DNA from: Chryseobacterium gallinarum
GTDB lineage: Bacteria; Bacteroidota; Bacteroidia; Flavobacteriales; Weeksellaceae
DNA: 64,000 nt
Direction of reading: 5' to 3'
Assembly: GCF_001021975.1 (NCBI RefSeq)
Contig: NZ_CP009928.1
Span: forward strand, 434,001-498,000
How positions within the stretch are numbered: the stretch's first letter is position 1; each line of letters opens with the position of its first letter. The translations under genes and the position numbers were made by a program. Below the pieces are notes generated by a model. That model was given only the letters and a program-made list of their open reading frames with translations, searched no databases and was not told where the DNA came from. Positions 24,791 to 33,765 of the stretch are shown here, one piece after another.

Positions 24791-25729
24791 ATGGCAGAAT
24801 TAATAGACGGGTTATACCTGAATAAATTTGTAGCCCCACAATTACTGAAGGAGTTTAAAAACTACAATGATAAATTTTTGGTGGCACTGGAACCGGCACC
24901 GGAAGGAGCTATTGCTGCAGACGGGTTACGTCAAAATAAGCTGATTAATAATGTTGGGTTTTATGTCAATAATACGGCTCCCTTCACCGCAAAATCAATG
25001 TCCGGTAAAAACAATATTATCCCGTGGGATAAACTGGATACCGATCCGACAAAGGTAACAGACGCGGAGGTCAGGGCTTTAGCTTTTGACAAAAGAGCCG
25101 AGGTGCGTGTAAAACATTCTCAGGGATTCAGGATCGGGATCCGCGATTATGTGATGAACAAACTGGCACCCGCTGAGAATGTTTCTGGAGCGATGCCCGT
25201 ACTCAGAACAACAGGGGCGGTATTTAACGGCAGAAAAAGACTGACGTTTCAAGACCTGATCAATTTCTATAATGAAATTGAAACCTTGAATCTGATTGAT
25301 GACGATACCTCGGAATCTCCGAACTTCTGGAACATGATCCTAAACTCGGAACACCGTTCCGATCTTAAAATTGATAAGGCGGGAACCGCTAACCACAGGG
25401 ATAATCTGGAATTTGACAAAGATACCGGGGAGTTCAAGAGGTTCTATAAAATGAGGATGTGGGAAAATAACGCGGCTCCGTTGTATTCTGCTACTGGAGA
25501 GCTGAAAGCGCGTGGCGCAATCAGGGAAGACGGCGATCAATATGCTTCAACATTTTTCTATACGCCAAATACGGTGTACCATCTGGAAAAATTAAAAATC
25601 CTTTATAAACCGGAATATCAGGACACCACTAATGCGGATCCTACTTCCGAGTTCAGATTACAGGCATACGGGCTTTGTGATAAAAAGCAGGAGTACGGGT
25701 TTGGAGCAATCATTTCTGATAACGGTTAA
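24791..25729 (+). CDS. Major capsid protein
   Basis: A 312-aa protein directly after the protease/scaffold gene, the place of Mu gpT. It has the HK97-like layout: an N-terminal arm (LYLNKFVAPQLLKEFKNYND), a central region with conserved NKLINNVGFYVNNTAPF and a C-terminal strand-rich part (FFYTPNTVYHLEKLKILY). It belongs to a capsid group seen in Bacteroidetes Mu-like prophages. The assignment leans on context plus these patterns. Confidence 0.8.
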   Translation: MAELIDGLYLNKFVAPQLLKEFKNYNDKFLVALEPAPEGAIAADGLRQNKLINNVGFYVNNTAPFTAKSMSGKNNIIPWDKLDTDPTKVTDAEVRALAFDKRAEVRVKHSQGFRIGIRDYVMNKLAPAENVSGAMPVLRTTGAVFNGRKRLTFQDLINFYNEIETLNLIDDDTSESPNFWNMILNSEHRSDLKIDKAGTANHRDNLEFDKDTGEFKRFYKMRMWENNAAPLYSATGELKARGAIREDGDQYASTFFYTPNTVYHLEKLKILYKPEYQDTTNADPTSEFRLQAYGLCDKKQEYGFGAIISDNG

Positions 25730-25740
25730 AAGCATAAACA

Positions 25741-26196
25741 ATGAAATTATCTATTAAAGCCTTGGAAATTGCGGCTACACAGATCGGGAAACAGGAAAAC
25801 CCGCCCGGATCCAACTGGGGAGAACCAGTTAAAAGTTACCTCTCCAGTGTGGGGATCGGCTTTGCCGCCCCGTGGTGCATGGCTTTTGTGTATTGGTGTT
25901 TCCGTCAGGCTTCCCAAACAATGAATGTTAATAATACGGCAATCAAAACAGGCGGTGTGTTAGCCGCTTGGAATAAAGCCGCTAACAATATAAAATCCTC
26001 TAATCCCGCTATCGGATCCGTGTTTATTATGGATTTCGGCAAAGGGCAAGGGCATACCGGTCTCGTTGAAAATTTCGACAGTCAATTTATTTATACCATA
26101 GAAGGAAATACCAATGACGCCGGTAGCCGTGAGGGGATTAAAGTATGCAGGAAAAAACGCCTGAGAACTACTATTAAAGGTTATTTAAACTATTAA
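25741..26196 (+). CDS. CHAP-domain endolysin
   Basis: A 151-aa cysteine amidase/peptidase that should cut peptidoglycan at lysis. The CHAP core has nucleophile C46 in APWCMAF and H105 in GQGHTGLVE, with ENFDSQFIYTIEGNTND completing the fold. There is no signal peptide, so a holin or other export route is needed. It precedes a spanin-like gene by a single base, forming a lysis pair between capsid and tail genes. Confidence 0.85.
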   Translation: MKLSIKALEIAATQIGKQENPPGSNWGEPVKSYLSSVGIGFAAPWCMAFVYWCFRQASQTMNVNNTAIKTGGVLAAWNKAANNIKSSNPAIGSVFIMDFGKGQGHTGLVENFDSQFIYTIEGNTNDAGSREGIKVCRKKRLRTTIKGYLNY

Positions 26197-26197
26197 A

Positions 26198-26710
26198 ATG
26201 AAATCTTTTTTTAACTCTATATCTATTTTATTTTGTCTGGCACTGTTGGTTTCCTGTGGAAGCAGGAAGCCACTGCCGCCGGAAACAATCACCGACACCC
26301 GATTTGTAAAACAGGTCATCCGGGATACGGTGTTGGAGGTTCAGGCAGATTCTACTTATTACAACGCCTGGATTGAATGCATTAACGGTAAACCGGTTCT
26401 AAGGGAACCCAAGCCGGAGAACAGAGAAAAAAGAGCCAAGAACCCAGACCGCAGCAAGTCGTTACAGAAGCCTAAAGTTATACTGGACGAAAACGGAAAG
26501 CTAACGGTTGAATGCCGCAAGGAAGTAGAACAGGTCAAAGCACAGCTTACGGCTTATTACGAATCGCGGCTCAAAGAACGCATTCAACCGGTTGAGATCG
26601 AAAAGCCCTTTGCATGGTATCATAAAATATTGATGTGGGCGGGTGGGATTTTTCTTTTCCTGATCGGGTTTGTCATCACTATTAAAATTAAAAATTCACT
26701 TCATGTCTAA
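26198..26710 (+). CDS. Candidate unimolecular spanin (lipoprotein with C-terminal membrane span)
   Basis: A 170-aa protein with a lipoprotein signal (lipobox LVSC, C20) and a hydrophobic span at about residues 143-165 (ILMWAGGIFLFLIGFVITI). One end would thus be anchored in the outer membrane and the other in the inner membrane, with a charged, Pro/Lys-rich periplasmic linker between. This is the topology of a u-spanin, which fuses the two membranes in the last step of lysis. It follows the endolysin directly. Function is inferred from topology and place. Confidence 0.7.
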   Translation: MKSFFNSISILFCLALLVSCGSRKPLPPETITDTRFVKQVIRDTVLEVQADSTYYNAWIECINGKPVLREPKPENREKRAKNPDRSKSLQKPKVILDENGKLTVECRKEVEQVKAQLTAYYESRLKERIQPVEIEKPFAWYHKILMWAGGIFLFLIGFVITIKIKNSLHV

Positions 26711-27248
26711 TAAAAAGAAATTTCAGGAAAAAGCCAACGCGCTTTTTGAAAAATACCCGGAGGCTAATAAAATCTTTATTTCAGAAAACGGGCAGTGTTT
26801 TTTTGAAGAAAAGGCGGCTAAAGATTACCACGAATTAAGAGGGTTTGAAAATCAGCCGGAAGTCTTTTTTCGTGAAGGGTATGAGGACGAGGACGATTCG
26901 GATTTACAGGAAGCTCTGCACAATTCTGAACTGGTAAGAAAGTCTTTAGAAGGAATTATCGAAGATGTGGCAGCGGTTTGTGATCTTGACCAGGACTATG
27001 AACCGGCAAACGCTGACACGGACGAAACCGTTACCGCTGTTATCTCGCTTCGTGAAAAATATGTTGAAAAAGACCGCTTGCTTACCGAAATGGGTGCCGA
27101 AGTAGAAAGGCTTTCCAATGTTGAAAAGGATAACGAAAATTTAAAGGGGCAACTGGAAGCAGCCAATAAACAGATTGAAGCTTTAAATAAAACCCCAACT
27201 ATTAAAACCAAAAAAGATGCGTCCCAGACTGATAGTACAAAAGCTTAA
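26703..27248 (+). CDS. Acidic coiled-coil protein between lysis and tail genes
   Basis: A 181-aa acidic protein (start ATG 26703, which overlaps the spanin gene by 8 bp). Residues of about 110-165 form a coiled coil (ERLSNVEKDNENLKGQLEAA). The front part has an FEENGQC-like beta turn (ISENGQCFFEE). Its place before the sheath gene suggests a head-tail or tail assembly function. I recognise no family. The end overlaps the sheath start by 32 bp. Confidence 0.6.
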   Translation: MSNKKKFQEKANALFEKYPEANKIFISENGQCFFEEKAAKDYHELRGFENQPEVFFREGYEDEDDSDLQEALHNSELVRKSLEGIIEDVAAVCDLDQDYEPANADTDETVTAVISLREKYVEKDRLLTEMGAEVERLSNVEKDNENLKGQLEAANKQIEALNKTPTIKTKKDASQTDSTKA

Positions 27249-28473
27249 TGGCGGGCTTGGGAGAAGGAACCCCTCCGCCGATATGGTGACCGGCAGCGTG
27301 ATGAACGCTGTTGCCACTTCTGAAATGGTATTGGGAAATATTTACACATTAAAAAATATTCAGGAGGTCGAATCATTGGGGCTTAGTGAGGAATATGACC
27401 AGACCAACAAGGTACTCGTATATGAAAGGTTACGGAGGTTCTTTGTTCATAACCCATCAATAACAGTATATTTTATGCCAGTGGCTCAGGGCGTAACCCT
27501 AACGCAGATGGTGGATAAGGACAATAACTATTTAGCCAAATTATTACGGGATAAAGCCGGTGAAATTGTTCAAGCCTCAGTTTCATTAAATCCGGATGAG
27601 GATTATACACCAACCATAGAAACAGGACTCGATAAGGATAGTATTGATGCTATTTACAAGGCACAGGCTTTGGCAGATTCCGAATGGGCAAAAGACCGCT
27701 ACTGTGAAATTTACATTGAGGGCAGAAGCTTTTCTGGAACATCGGCGGCGGCTCTTAATTTAAGAACACTCTTAAGCGAATGCCCGGACATTTCTGTGGT
27801 GATCGGTTCAGATTATCAGGTTTCTAACAGGGATAACCTATACAAAGGCTATGCAGCTGTTGAAGATTATACCGCAATGGTTTCTAAGGCAGATGTTTCA
27901 CAGAACGCAGGGGAACAAATAGGTGATTTTAACCTGACCAACGTTGATGCGAACACCTTTATCATTCCGGGCCTGAGTTCCGGTAATAAACTGAGTGATT
28001 ATTCGGATACGGATTTGGATAATCTGGACGATAAAGGCTACATCTATTTTGCTCCCATTGTTAATCTGGGCGGGATTTCTTCAACTGCAGGAATCTATAT
28101 CAACGATACGCATACCTGTGCTAAAATTACCTCGGATTTTGCCTATGGGGAAAATAACAGAACCATAAAAAAGGCGATCAAACTCGCCAAGGCAGCACTA
28201 ACCCCGAAAGTGAAGGGACGTATATACGTGGATGAAAGCACGGGATTTATGGCACCGGAAACGGTTAAGGACTTAGAAACCATTACAAAGGTTTCGCTTG
28301 ACCCGATGGTGGCAAACGGAGATATAAGCGGCGGTGTGGATGCGTACATCAATCCAGAGCAAAATGTACTGGCGACAAGTGAATTTATCGTGCTGTTGAC
28401 CTTTATTCCGGTAGCTATCGGAAGGAGGATTACCTTAAAAGTGGGTTTCAGAAACCCTTTAAATACTCAATAA
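27217..28473 (+). CDS. Contractile tail sheath protein (DUF2586-like)
   Basis: A 418-aa protein of the DUF2586 sheath group used by Mu-like phages of Bacteroidetes. Features are the N-terminal 'LNGGLGRRNPSADMVTG' turn, a central region with GRSFSGTSAAALNLRTLL and FIIPGL, and the C-terminal strand pair FIVLLTFIPVAIGRRITLKVG that forms the inner sheath layer. It means that the phage has a contractile, myovirus-type tail. It overlaps the previous gene, and the tube gene follows 2 bp later. Confidence 0.82.
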   Translation: MRPRLIVQKLNGGLGRRNPSADMVTGSVMNAVATSEMVLGNIYTLKNIQEVESLGLSEEYDQTNKVLVYERLRRFFVHNPSITVYFMPVAQGVTLTQMVDKDNNYLAKLLRDKAGEIVQASVSLNPDEDYTPTIETGLDKDSIDAIYKAQALADSEWAKDRYCEIYIEGRSFSGTSAAALNLRTLLSECPDISVVIGSDYQVSNRDNLYKGYAAVEDYTAMVSKADVSQNAGEQIGDFNLTNVDANTFIIPGLSSGNKLSDYSDTDLDNLDDKGYIYFAPIVNLGGISSTAGIYINDTHTCAKITSDFAYGENNRTIKKAIKLAKAALTPKVKGRIYVDESTGFMAPETVKDLETITKVSLDPMVANGDISGGVDAYINPEQNVLATSEFIVLLTFIPVAIGRRITLKVGFRNPLNTQ

Positions 28474-28475
28474 AA

Positions 28476-28910
28476 ATGGTTACTCAGACAAGAATAAACG
28501 GAAAATACAGGAATTACGGAAATGTCCGTATTACCGCTTTGGGCGCGACCTTCATGGGCGTTACCAAAATAGAATACAAAAGAACCGACGCCATTGATCC
28601 GGTAAAGGTCGTGGGAACCACCAAATCGGTTGGATATACACAAGGCGACGAAATATGCGAAGGAAGCATCGGGCTTTTGAGTGAAACGGTGGACGCTATT
28701 CAGGCGAAACTGCCAAAAGGAAAAACCCTTCAGGACATTCCGCCTTTCCCGATCACAGTTTCCTATGTTGATGACACCGGATTACAGGTTTGTCATGTCC
28801 TTTACGGCTGTAAGTTCAAGGAGAACGGAAGATCAGCCGAGGCAGGAAGCAATGATGCTCTGGTCGTAGAAAGTCCATTATACATTCACGATATAGACTT
28901 TGCAGCATAA
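28476..28910 (+). CDS. Tail tube protein
   Basis: A 144-aa beta-rich protein directly downstream of the sheath, as in other contractile tails. Strands such as NVRITALGATFMGVTKIEYK and FPITVSYVDDTG fit the tube beta-barrel. The last codon overlaps the ATG of the tail chaperone gene by one base. Confidence 0.8.
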   Translation: MVTQTRINGKYRNYGNVRITALGATFMGVTKIEYKRTDAIDPVKVVGTTKSVGYTQGDEICEGSIGLLSETVDAIQAKLPKGKTLQDIPPFPITVSYVDDTGLQVCHVLYGCKFKENGRSAEAGSNDALVVESPLYIHDIDFAA

Positions 28911-29347
28911 TGAACCGGCAGGAATTAAGGGACAAATGCCGTGAAATGGGCATCCCATTTACATCAAAAGACACTAACAACCAATTAACTGAAAAAATAA
29001 GACTTAAAAAAATGAAAAACGAAACACAGGAAGGTAATATCACCGCTGAACAAATCGCAGAGTGGAAGAAAAAATTTAAAACGGATAAGCTCCACAAGCT
29101 GACGGTAAAAGATAAAGACGGAAACCCTATTGTCGGTTATCTGAAACCGCCGGGAAGAGAAATCAAAGCCACCGCGCTTTCCATGTATTCACAAAATAAA
29201 ATTTTAGAATGCGGGGAATTTATCCGGGATAACTGCTGGCTTGGCGGTGATGAAAGGCTAAAAATGAGCGGTGACATTGCCGATACGGCGGCAATTCAGG
29301 CATCGGGTATTATCAAATTTTTAGAAGCAGAACTGGGGGAAGTTTAG
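28910..29347 (+). CDS. Tail assembly chaperone, short form
   Basis: A 145-aa helical protein right after the tube gene, where tail chaperones are found (lambda G, Mu gp41). It starts with a SAP-like helix pair (QELRDKCREMGIPFTSKDTNNQL) and has a central KDGNPIVGYLKPPGREI strand and an IKFLEAELGEV end. Just before the stop, a G-run allows a -1 shift into an extension frame, described as a separate entry. Confidence 0.75.
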   Translation: MNRQELRDKCREMGIPFTSKDTNNQLTEKIRLKKMKNETQEGNITAEQIAEWKKKFKTDKLHKLTVKDKDGNPIVGYLKPPGREIKATALSMYSQNKILECGEFIRDNCWLGGDERLKMSGDIADTAAIQASGIIKFLEAELGEV

Positions 29348-29544
29348 GGCTTCCGATCAATAAGGAAGCCGGATTTGATTTCATACGAAAAGTGGGTGCC
29401 CTTATAAGCTATCATTTTAAAATTCCTTATCCAGAGGAACTGGATGACCAGACCTTCTGGAATAAATGGGAACAGCTGAAATGGGTACTGTTTTTTGAGA
29501 ACAAAAGAGCTAACGCAAAAGAGGGAGAAAATGTCGAGTTATAA
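28910..29544 (+). CDS. Tail assembly chaperone, predicted -1 frameshift long form
   Basis: The -1 frame is open across the end of the short form and runs 66 codons or so past it, reading GSLGLPINKEAGFDF, YHFKIPYPEELD and WEQLKWVLFF before a TAA. The Trp-rich helix is typical of the T part of tail G/GT chaperones. The most likely slip site is the five-G run in CTG GGG GAA at about 29330-29340; it is not a perfect X-XXY-YYZ heptamer. The product would have about 211 residues. The extension overlaps the next gene's start by 14 bp. Confidence 0.6.
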
Positions 29545-30127
29545 TATTAACGTTAAAGAACTGATTAAACAGCACTTTCCGTTTAAGCTTGGGTTTGCCA
29601 CTCAGACCGTAGCAGATGCACTTTTTAACGGTTTAGATGATATACAGGTGCTGCCAACTAATAATGAACTTGCCAAAGTTTCCGTCATGGGAACGCCGGT
29701 CTGGGATTTTATAGACCTAAAGCCCTCTTATATTGAAGGAACCGGTGAACAGTTCGGCGGGTATTCTTTTCCTCTTGAAACGACTATTGAACCCATAAGA
29801 CCTAAAAAGATTGTGGAAACCGATATTTTCGGGCGTGACGGAAACGTAGAGGAACTTATCGCTCTGGATGACTGGCAATTGACCATTAGAGGGCTTATTA
29901 TCAATTATGACAGTACGGATTACCCGGAACAGCAGGTTAAGGAATTGCAACGGGTTTGTGAACTCAAAACCTCACTTCTGGAATGCGAAGGAACCTTATT
30001 AACGATGCTCGGTATTCATTATATGAGCATTCACAAGCTGACCTTAACGCCGTCGATCGGATACTCGCATATTCAGGCTTTTGAAATTGAGGCAAAAAGT
30101 AAAATTCCTTTTATAATCTCCCCGTAA
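29531..30127 (+). CDS. DUF6046-like tail protein
   Basis: A 198-aa tail protein. I use ATG 29531 (MSSYNINVKEL) rather than the upstream ATG inside the chaperone extension. It has a strand-rich core with ALDDWQLTIRGLIINYD and a conserved YPEQQVKELQRVCELKTSL helix, as in proteins I know as DUF6046 from Bacteroidetes phages, usually encoded beside the baseplate hub. Its probable place is between tube and hub. It overlaps the hub gene by one base. Confidence 0.65.
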   Translation: MSSYNINVKELIKQHFPFKLGFATQTVADALFNGLDDIQVLPTNNELAKVSVMGTPVWDFIDLKPSYIEGTGEQFGGYSFPLETTIEPIRPKKIVETDIFGRDGNVEELIALDDWQLTIRGLIINYDSTDYPEQQVKELQRVCELKTSLLECEGTLLTMLGIHYMSIHKLTLTPSIGYSHIQAFEIEAKSKIPFIISP

Positions 30128-31128
30128 TGGTACCCTGTATTGAAATATTGATCGGAAAATTAAAGTTCACGGCGGCAACGGAAATTAATATTAAAAAAAG
30201 TTGGCGAACCTTTACCGATACTGCGGCAATCAAACTTCCGAAAGCCATCTATTATTATGATGTTAACGGGATTTTAAAACCGGTGGAACACCTCGGAAAT
30301 TTTATAAAAGTCGGTGACAAGGTAGAAATCAAACTGGGATACAACCGCCAGTTATTTACAGAGTTTACCGGTTATGTGGCAAGGTCGCCACGGGTTAATA
30401 TACCCTATGAATTGATTTGCGAGGATGAAATGTGGCAGCTCAAAAGAAGAGAAACAAGCGTGTCTATTGAGAATGCTACGGTACAGCAAATTATTCAGGC
30501 TGTGGCTCCGGGGTATGAACTCGATTGTATTGATGAAGTCTACGGAGATTTTTCGATGAAACAGACTACCGCTGTAAAAGTTTTTAATGAGCTTCAGGAG
30601 AAAGCGGGCATTTATACTTTTTTCAGAGACGGACGCCTGGTATGCGGTAAAATCTATTCAGACGAGAAAGTTTCAAAGACTCAGCCAGTGTTTGAATACT
30701 GCGAGAATATTATTGATCACAACCTGCAATATATTTTCCCGGATGAAGCAAAGGTAAAACTGTATGCAAAATCTAAAAATAAGGATGGCAGCTATACACA
30801 GGTCGAAGTTGGAGAAGACGGAGGAGATATTGAACATTGGGAAGTGCCTGCAATGGATATGAAAGAAAAGGAGCTGAAAGCAATGGCTGAAAATCGTCTT
30901 AAAAGTCTCAAAAGATTTGGCGGGTATAAAGGTACTATAACCTCTTTTGGTTGGTCGCGTGTGGAACACGGACAGGTAGTACAAGTAAAAGATAAAAAAT
31001 ATGAAGAAAGGAACACCAAAAACTTTGTTGATGAAGTCGAAATCAATGTTAGCGCAACCGGAGGTTATAGAAGAACGATTGACATAGGAAGAACATACAG
31101 GGATGGAGAGTTTAAAAAAATTACTTAA
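30127..31128 (+). CDS. Baseplate hub protein (gpD / Mu gp44-like)
   Basis: A 333-aa protein with the layout of the late-control D / gp44 hub family: two beta-barrel domains (KVEIKLGYNRQLFTEFTGYV; VYGDFSMKQTTAVKVFNEL) and the C-terminal YKGTITSFGWSRVEHGQVV segment that includes the typical 'G.G..v..G' strand. It should form the ring from which the spike projects. It overlaps the spike gene by 26 bp. Confidence 0.8.
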   Translation: MVPCIEILIGKLKFTAATEINIKKSWRTFTDTAAIKLPKAIYYYDVNGILKPVEHLGNFIKVGDKVEIKLGYNRQLFTEFTGYVARSPRVNIPYELICEDEMWQLKRRETSVSIENATVQQIIQAVAPGYELDCIDEVYGDFSMKQTTAVKVFNELQEKAGIYTFFRDGRLVCGKIYSDEKVSKTQPVFEYCENIIDHNLQYIFPDEAKVKLYAKSKNKDGSYTQVEVGEDGGDIEHWEVPAMDMKEKELKAMAENRLKSLKRFGGYKGTITSFGWSRVEHGQVVQVKDKKYEERNTKNFVDEVEINVSATGGYRRTIDIGRTYRDGEFKKIT

Positions 31129-31603
31129 TAGGTTTCCGGTGGTTTTAGATACGGCAAAAGTTGTGAGTATAACTGATGATAAATGCCATGTTATAAGCCT
31201 TACAACGGGTAGCGATTTTAGAAAATGCTCAATCAATTCAATAATTGAAAATAAGGATAATAAATTATTGATATATCCCAAAATAAACAGTGTTGTCACT
31301 ATCGGAATTTATTCTACCAATAATAAGGCTGTAGTCCTTTCCGTAAGCGAGGTTGAAAAGATTTACTTCAGGAACGAAAAATCGGAGTTCACATTTGATA
31401 GTTCCGGTTTTCAGTTCAACCGTGACGGTGAAAACTTAAAAGAAGTCCTCAATGGGTTTCAGGACGGGTTCGGAAAATTGTGTGATGAGTTGGCAAAAGT
31501 GGTGGTTTCAATTGGTGTAACTCCTGACGTTCCGGCAATCATGCAGATCAAAGATGATATTGTAAACGCCAATAAACAGGCATTAAACAAAATTTTAACT
31601 TAA
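31103..31603 (+). CDS. Baseplate spike protein, gpV/gp45-like OB-fold
   Basis: A 166-aa protein following the hub. The N-terminal OB-like barrel (AKVVSITDDKCHVISL, INSVVTIGIYSTNNKAVVLS) and a middle EFTFDSSGFQFNRDG segment are as in phage baseplate assembly V / gp45 spikes. The C-terminus is helical rather than an iron-binding tip, so an additional tip protein might be needed. Function is inferred from order and fold pattern. Confidence 0.65.
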   Translation: MESLKKLLNRFPVVLDTAKVVSITDDKCHVISLTTGSDFRKCSINSIIENKDNKLLIYPKINSVVTIGIYSTNNKAVVLSVSEVEKIYFRNEKSEFTFDSSGFQFNRDGENLKEVLNGFQDGFGKLCDELAKVVVSIGVTPDVPAIMQIKDDIVNANKQALNKILT

Positions 31604-31608
31604 AAATT

Positions 31609-31905
31609 ATGATTGATATACTACTGAATGAAGACAACGACATTTCCATTGTAAACGGTGACTTTCAGATTGGGGAATCAGAACAGCAGGAAATAGAAAG
31701 CATACTCATTGCTTTTAAAGGAGAATTTAAAAATACACCGCTTTTGGGTGCTGAACTCCCCAGAATGCTAAAGGCAAGAAATACCCGTCAAGGAATCACC
31801 CGTGAGGTGAATGAACAGCTTAAATATGACGGCTTCACTCGCATTGACTTCAAAATTGAAGATGCTGAAAATTTCACCATAAACGCCCAAAGAGATGCCA
31901 CTTAA
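31609..31905 (+). CDS. Baseplate wedge protein, gpW/gp25-like (Mu gp46)
   Basis: A 98-aa protein with the classical gp25 start (ILLNEDNDISIVNGDFQIGESEQQ) and the conserved FKNTPLLGAELPR segment in which the E-x-P-R type motif occurs. It forms the inner wedge with the J-like protein. Its end overlaps the next gene by 11 bp. Confidence 0.8.
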   Translation: MIDILLNEDNDISIVNGDFQIGESEQQEIESILIAFKGEFKNTPLLGAELPRMLKARNTRQGITREVNEQLKYDGFTRIDFKIEDAENFTINAQRDAT

Positions 31906-32083
31906 TAAAGCTCAGCTCATCCAAAGGCTTATTACTATGCTAAATAAACCAAAAACGACAAGTAATGTAGAAACAGCGGCTCAGGAATTGGCGGACGCCA
32001 TCGAGGAATTTGTCAAAAGTGGAACTGTAACCGGAGTTTGTGGTGGCGCGGGAAGTCCTTTAACACAGGGAAAAGTGACATAA
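31895..32083 (+). CDS. Small baseplate-region protein
   Basis: A 62-aa protein with one helix pair (VETAAQELADAIEEFVKSG) and a Gly-rich tail, VCGGAGSPLTQGKVT. Such short proteins are common next to gp25 in Bacteroidetes phages, but I do not know a function. It overlaps both neighbours, so it is translated as part of the baseplate operon. Confidence 0.6.
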   Translation: MPLNKAQLIQRLITMLNKPKTTSNVETAAQELADAIEEFVKSGTVTGVCGGAGSPLTQGKVT

Positions 32084-32382
32084 TGAAAGTAATTATTTTA
32101 AATAATCAGTCTATTCTGGACATTGCAATACAACACACGGGATCAGTAGAAAACTGCTTTGCCATTGCCGTGGCTAATGGCTTGTCAGTTTCGGATGTGT
32201 TGTCTGCAGGATCACTCGCTGAAATTCCGGAGGATGTATTTAAAAATACAGATGTACTGAATTATTATAATGCTAAGAACATACAGCCGGCAACGGGTTC
32301 GACAGCCGAACAGTACAGCGAAATACCAACATTAAAAGGTATCGGATATATGCAGATTGCAAACGGTTTTAAAGTAAGTTAA
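32083..32382 (+). CDS. LysM-like tail protein (gpX-like)
   Basis: A 99-aa protein whose first 55 residues follow the LysM pattern (SILDIAIQHTGSVENCFAIA, NGLSVSDVLSAG, AEIPED). In P2-like and Mu-like phages such gpX proteins cap the tail tube at the baseplate. The ATG overlaps the previous stop (TAATG). Confidence 0.7.
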   Translation: MKVIILNNQSILDIAIQHTGSVENCFAIAVANGLSVSDVLSAGSLAEIPEDVFKNTDVLNYYNAKNIQPATGSTAEQYSEIPTLKGIGYMQIANGFKVS

Positions 32383-32383
32383 G

Positions 32384-33271
32384 ATGAACAACACAATTCA
32401 GGAACTAATCGGACTCATCCTATCGCTAAAAGAAGCCAACCCTTTTTTACAGGTACTTACTTCTACGTCAAAAACAGCGGTCTGGCGTAATATTCTGGAA
32501 ACGGTGGCTTTTATGATTTTTAATTTTCAGGAAGCCCTCAGATTGCACATGAAGGAGATTGACGAAAAAATAGCCAGTCAAAAGGTGCCGAATGAAAAGT
32601 GGTACCGCGAGCAGGCACTCCGGTTTCAGTATGGGTTTGAATTGGATCCGCTTTCATACATCGGGGCATTTCTTCCAACGTATGAAGACGGAAACGGTAA
32701 TATCATTACTGCGACGGAGCAGGAGATCGAAGATTCAAAAATTATAAAATATGCTTCGGTTACTGCCAATATCAGCGGAAACGGGGTGAAGAAAATTTCC
32801 ATGAAAATTGCCGGTGAAAATATGGACGAGGTGATTTCGGACGAAAAAGCCCTTGCTTTTAAATCCTATATCGAAAGAATACAGGCAACCGGGGACAATA
32901 TTGTGGTGGTCAATTTCCTGCCGGATATCCTTTTATTAAAATATAAAATATGTTTTGATCCCTTAATACTACATCCGGACGGTATGAGCATTTTGACGGC
33001 TGAATATCCCGTTAAAATTGCCATTCAGAATTTTTTAAAAAACCTGCCATTCAATGGCGAGCTTTCTGTCGAAGCCTTGGAAGATGTTATTCAAGAGGTT
33101 AACGGTGTGACAGACCTACAAAAATTAGAGGTATCGAGCAAATGGATTGAACCAGGAACAGGCTACGGATTATTTCAGCCAATTGAGATCAGCAGGATTC
33201 CAAAGTCAGGGAGGTTTAAAATTGAAGACTGGAGCGGAATAGAATACATTAATTATCAACCTACCGAATAA
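32384..33271 (+). CDS. Baseplate J-like protein (Mu gp47)
   Basis: A 295-aa wedge protein after gp25 and LysM genes, as in Mu. The beginning is helical (QELIGLILSLKEANPFLQVL, WRNILETVAFMIFNFQEAL) and the rest alternates strands, with VAIQNFLKNLPFNGELSVEAL near the C-terminus, typical of J proteins. Members are sometimes mislabelled as nucleotidyltransferases. It overlaps the next gene by one base. Confidence 0.7.
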   Translation: MNNTIQELIGLILSLKEANPFLQVLTSTSKTAVWRNILETVAFMIFNFQEALRLHMKEIDEKIASQKVPNEKWYREQALRFQYGFELDPLSYIGAFLPTYEDGNGNIITATEQEIEDSKIIKYASVTANISGNGVKKISMKIAGENMDEVISDEKALAFKSYIERIQATGDNIVVVNFLPDILLLKYKICFDPLILHPDGMSILTAEYPVKIAIQNFLKNLPFNGELSVEALEDVIQEVNGVTDLQKLEVSSKWIEPGTGYGLFQPIEISRIPKSGRFKIEDWSGIEYINYQPTE

Positions 33272-33765
33272 TGAAAGATGAATTGTTTAATATCAATTAT
33301 AAGCGGTTAGTGCTTTGGTGGTTGCCCACCTTCAGGAGAAAATCGGTAACTCTTAATTATTTATGGTGCCTGATTTTTCCACTTGAAGCTTTATACATCG
33401 AGTTTCTGAATAGAAGAAAACAAAACCTGATCAAGATGAATTTTAACTATCAGAAGTTTTCAATGGAAAGAAGGTTAAATGATGCTTTTGATCCAGCCAA
33501 CAGAAGAATAGAAATTGTAAACTCCGTACAATATGAAGGGGTTTATTTATACACGGAAGCCGAGGACGATGTATTTTTTTCAAAAACCCAGTGGCTGTAC
33601 GGAAACGAAAATCCGCTGTATTTAAGAACGGAAGCAGAACTGCATAGTGAATATGATTTTATTGTCAGAATTCCCAATACGTCAATCAATATGCATCAAC
33701 TCAGGGCAGAAATTGACTTTTACAAATTAATAAGCAAACGCTACAATATAGAAATAATACAATAA
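33271..33765 (+). CDS. Mu gp48-like baseplate/tail protein
   Basis: A 164-aa protein between the J-like and fibre genes, where Mu places gp48 (YmfQ). It has an aromatic-rich start (VLWWLPTFRR, LEALYIEFLNRRKQN), an RRLNDAFDPANRRIEIV turn and beta strands. It should link baseplate and fibres. Assigned by gene order; sequence pattern alone would not suffice. Confidence 0.6.
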   Translation: MKDELFNINYKRLVLWWLPTFRRKSVTLNYLWCLIFPLEALYIEFLNRRKQNLIKMNFNYQKFSMERRLNDAFDPANRRIEIVNSVQYEGVYLYTEAEDDVFFSKTQWLYGNENPLYLRTEAELHSEYDFIVRIPNTSINMHQLRAEIDFYKLISKRYNIEIIQ

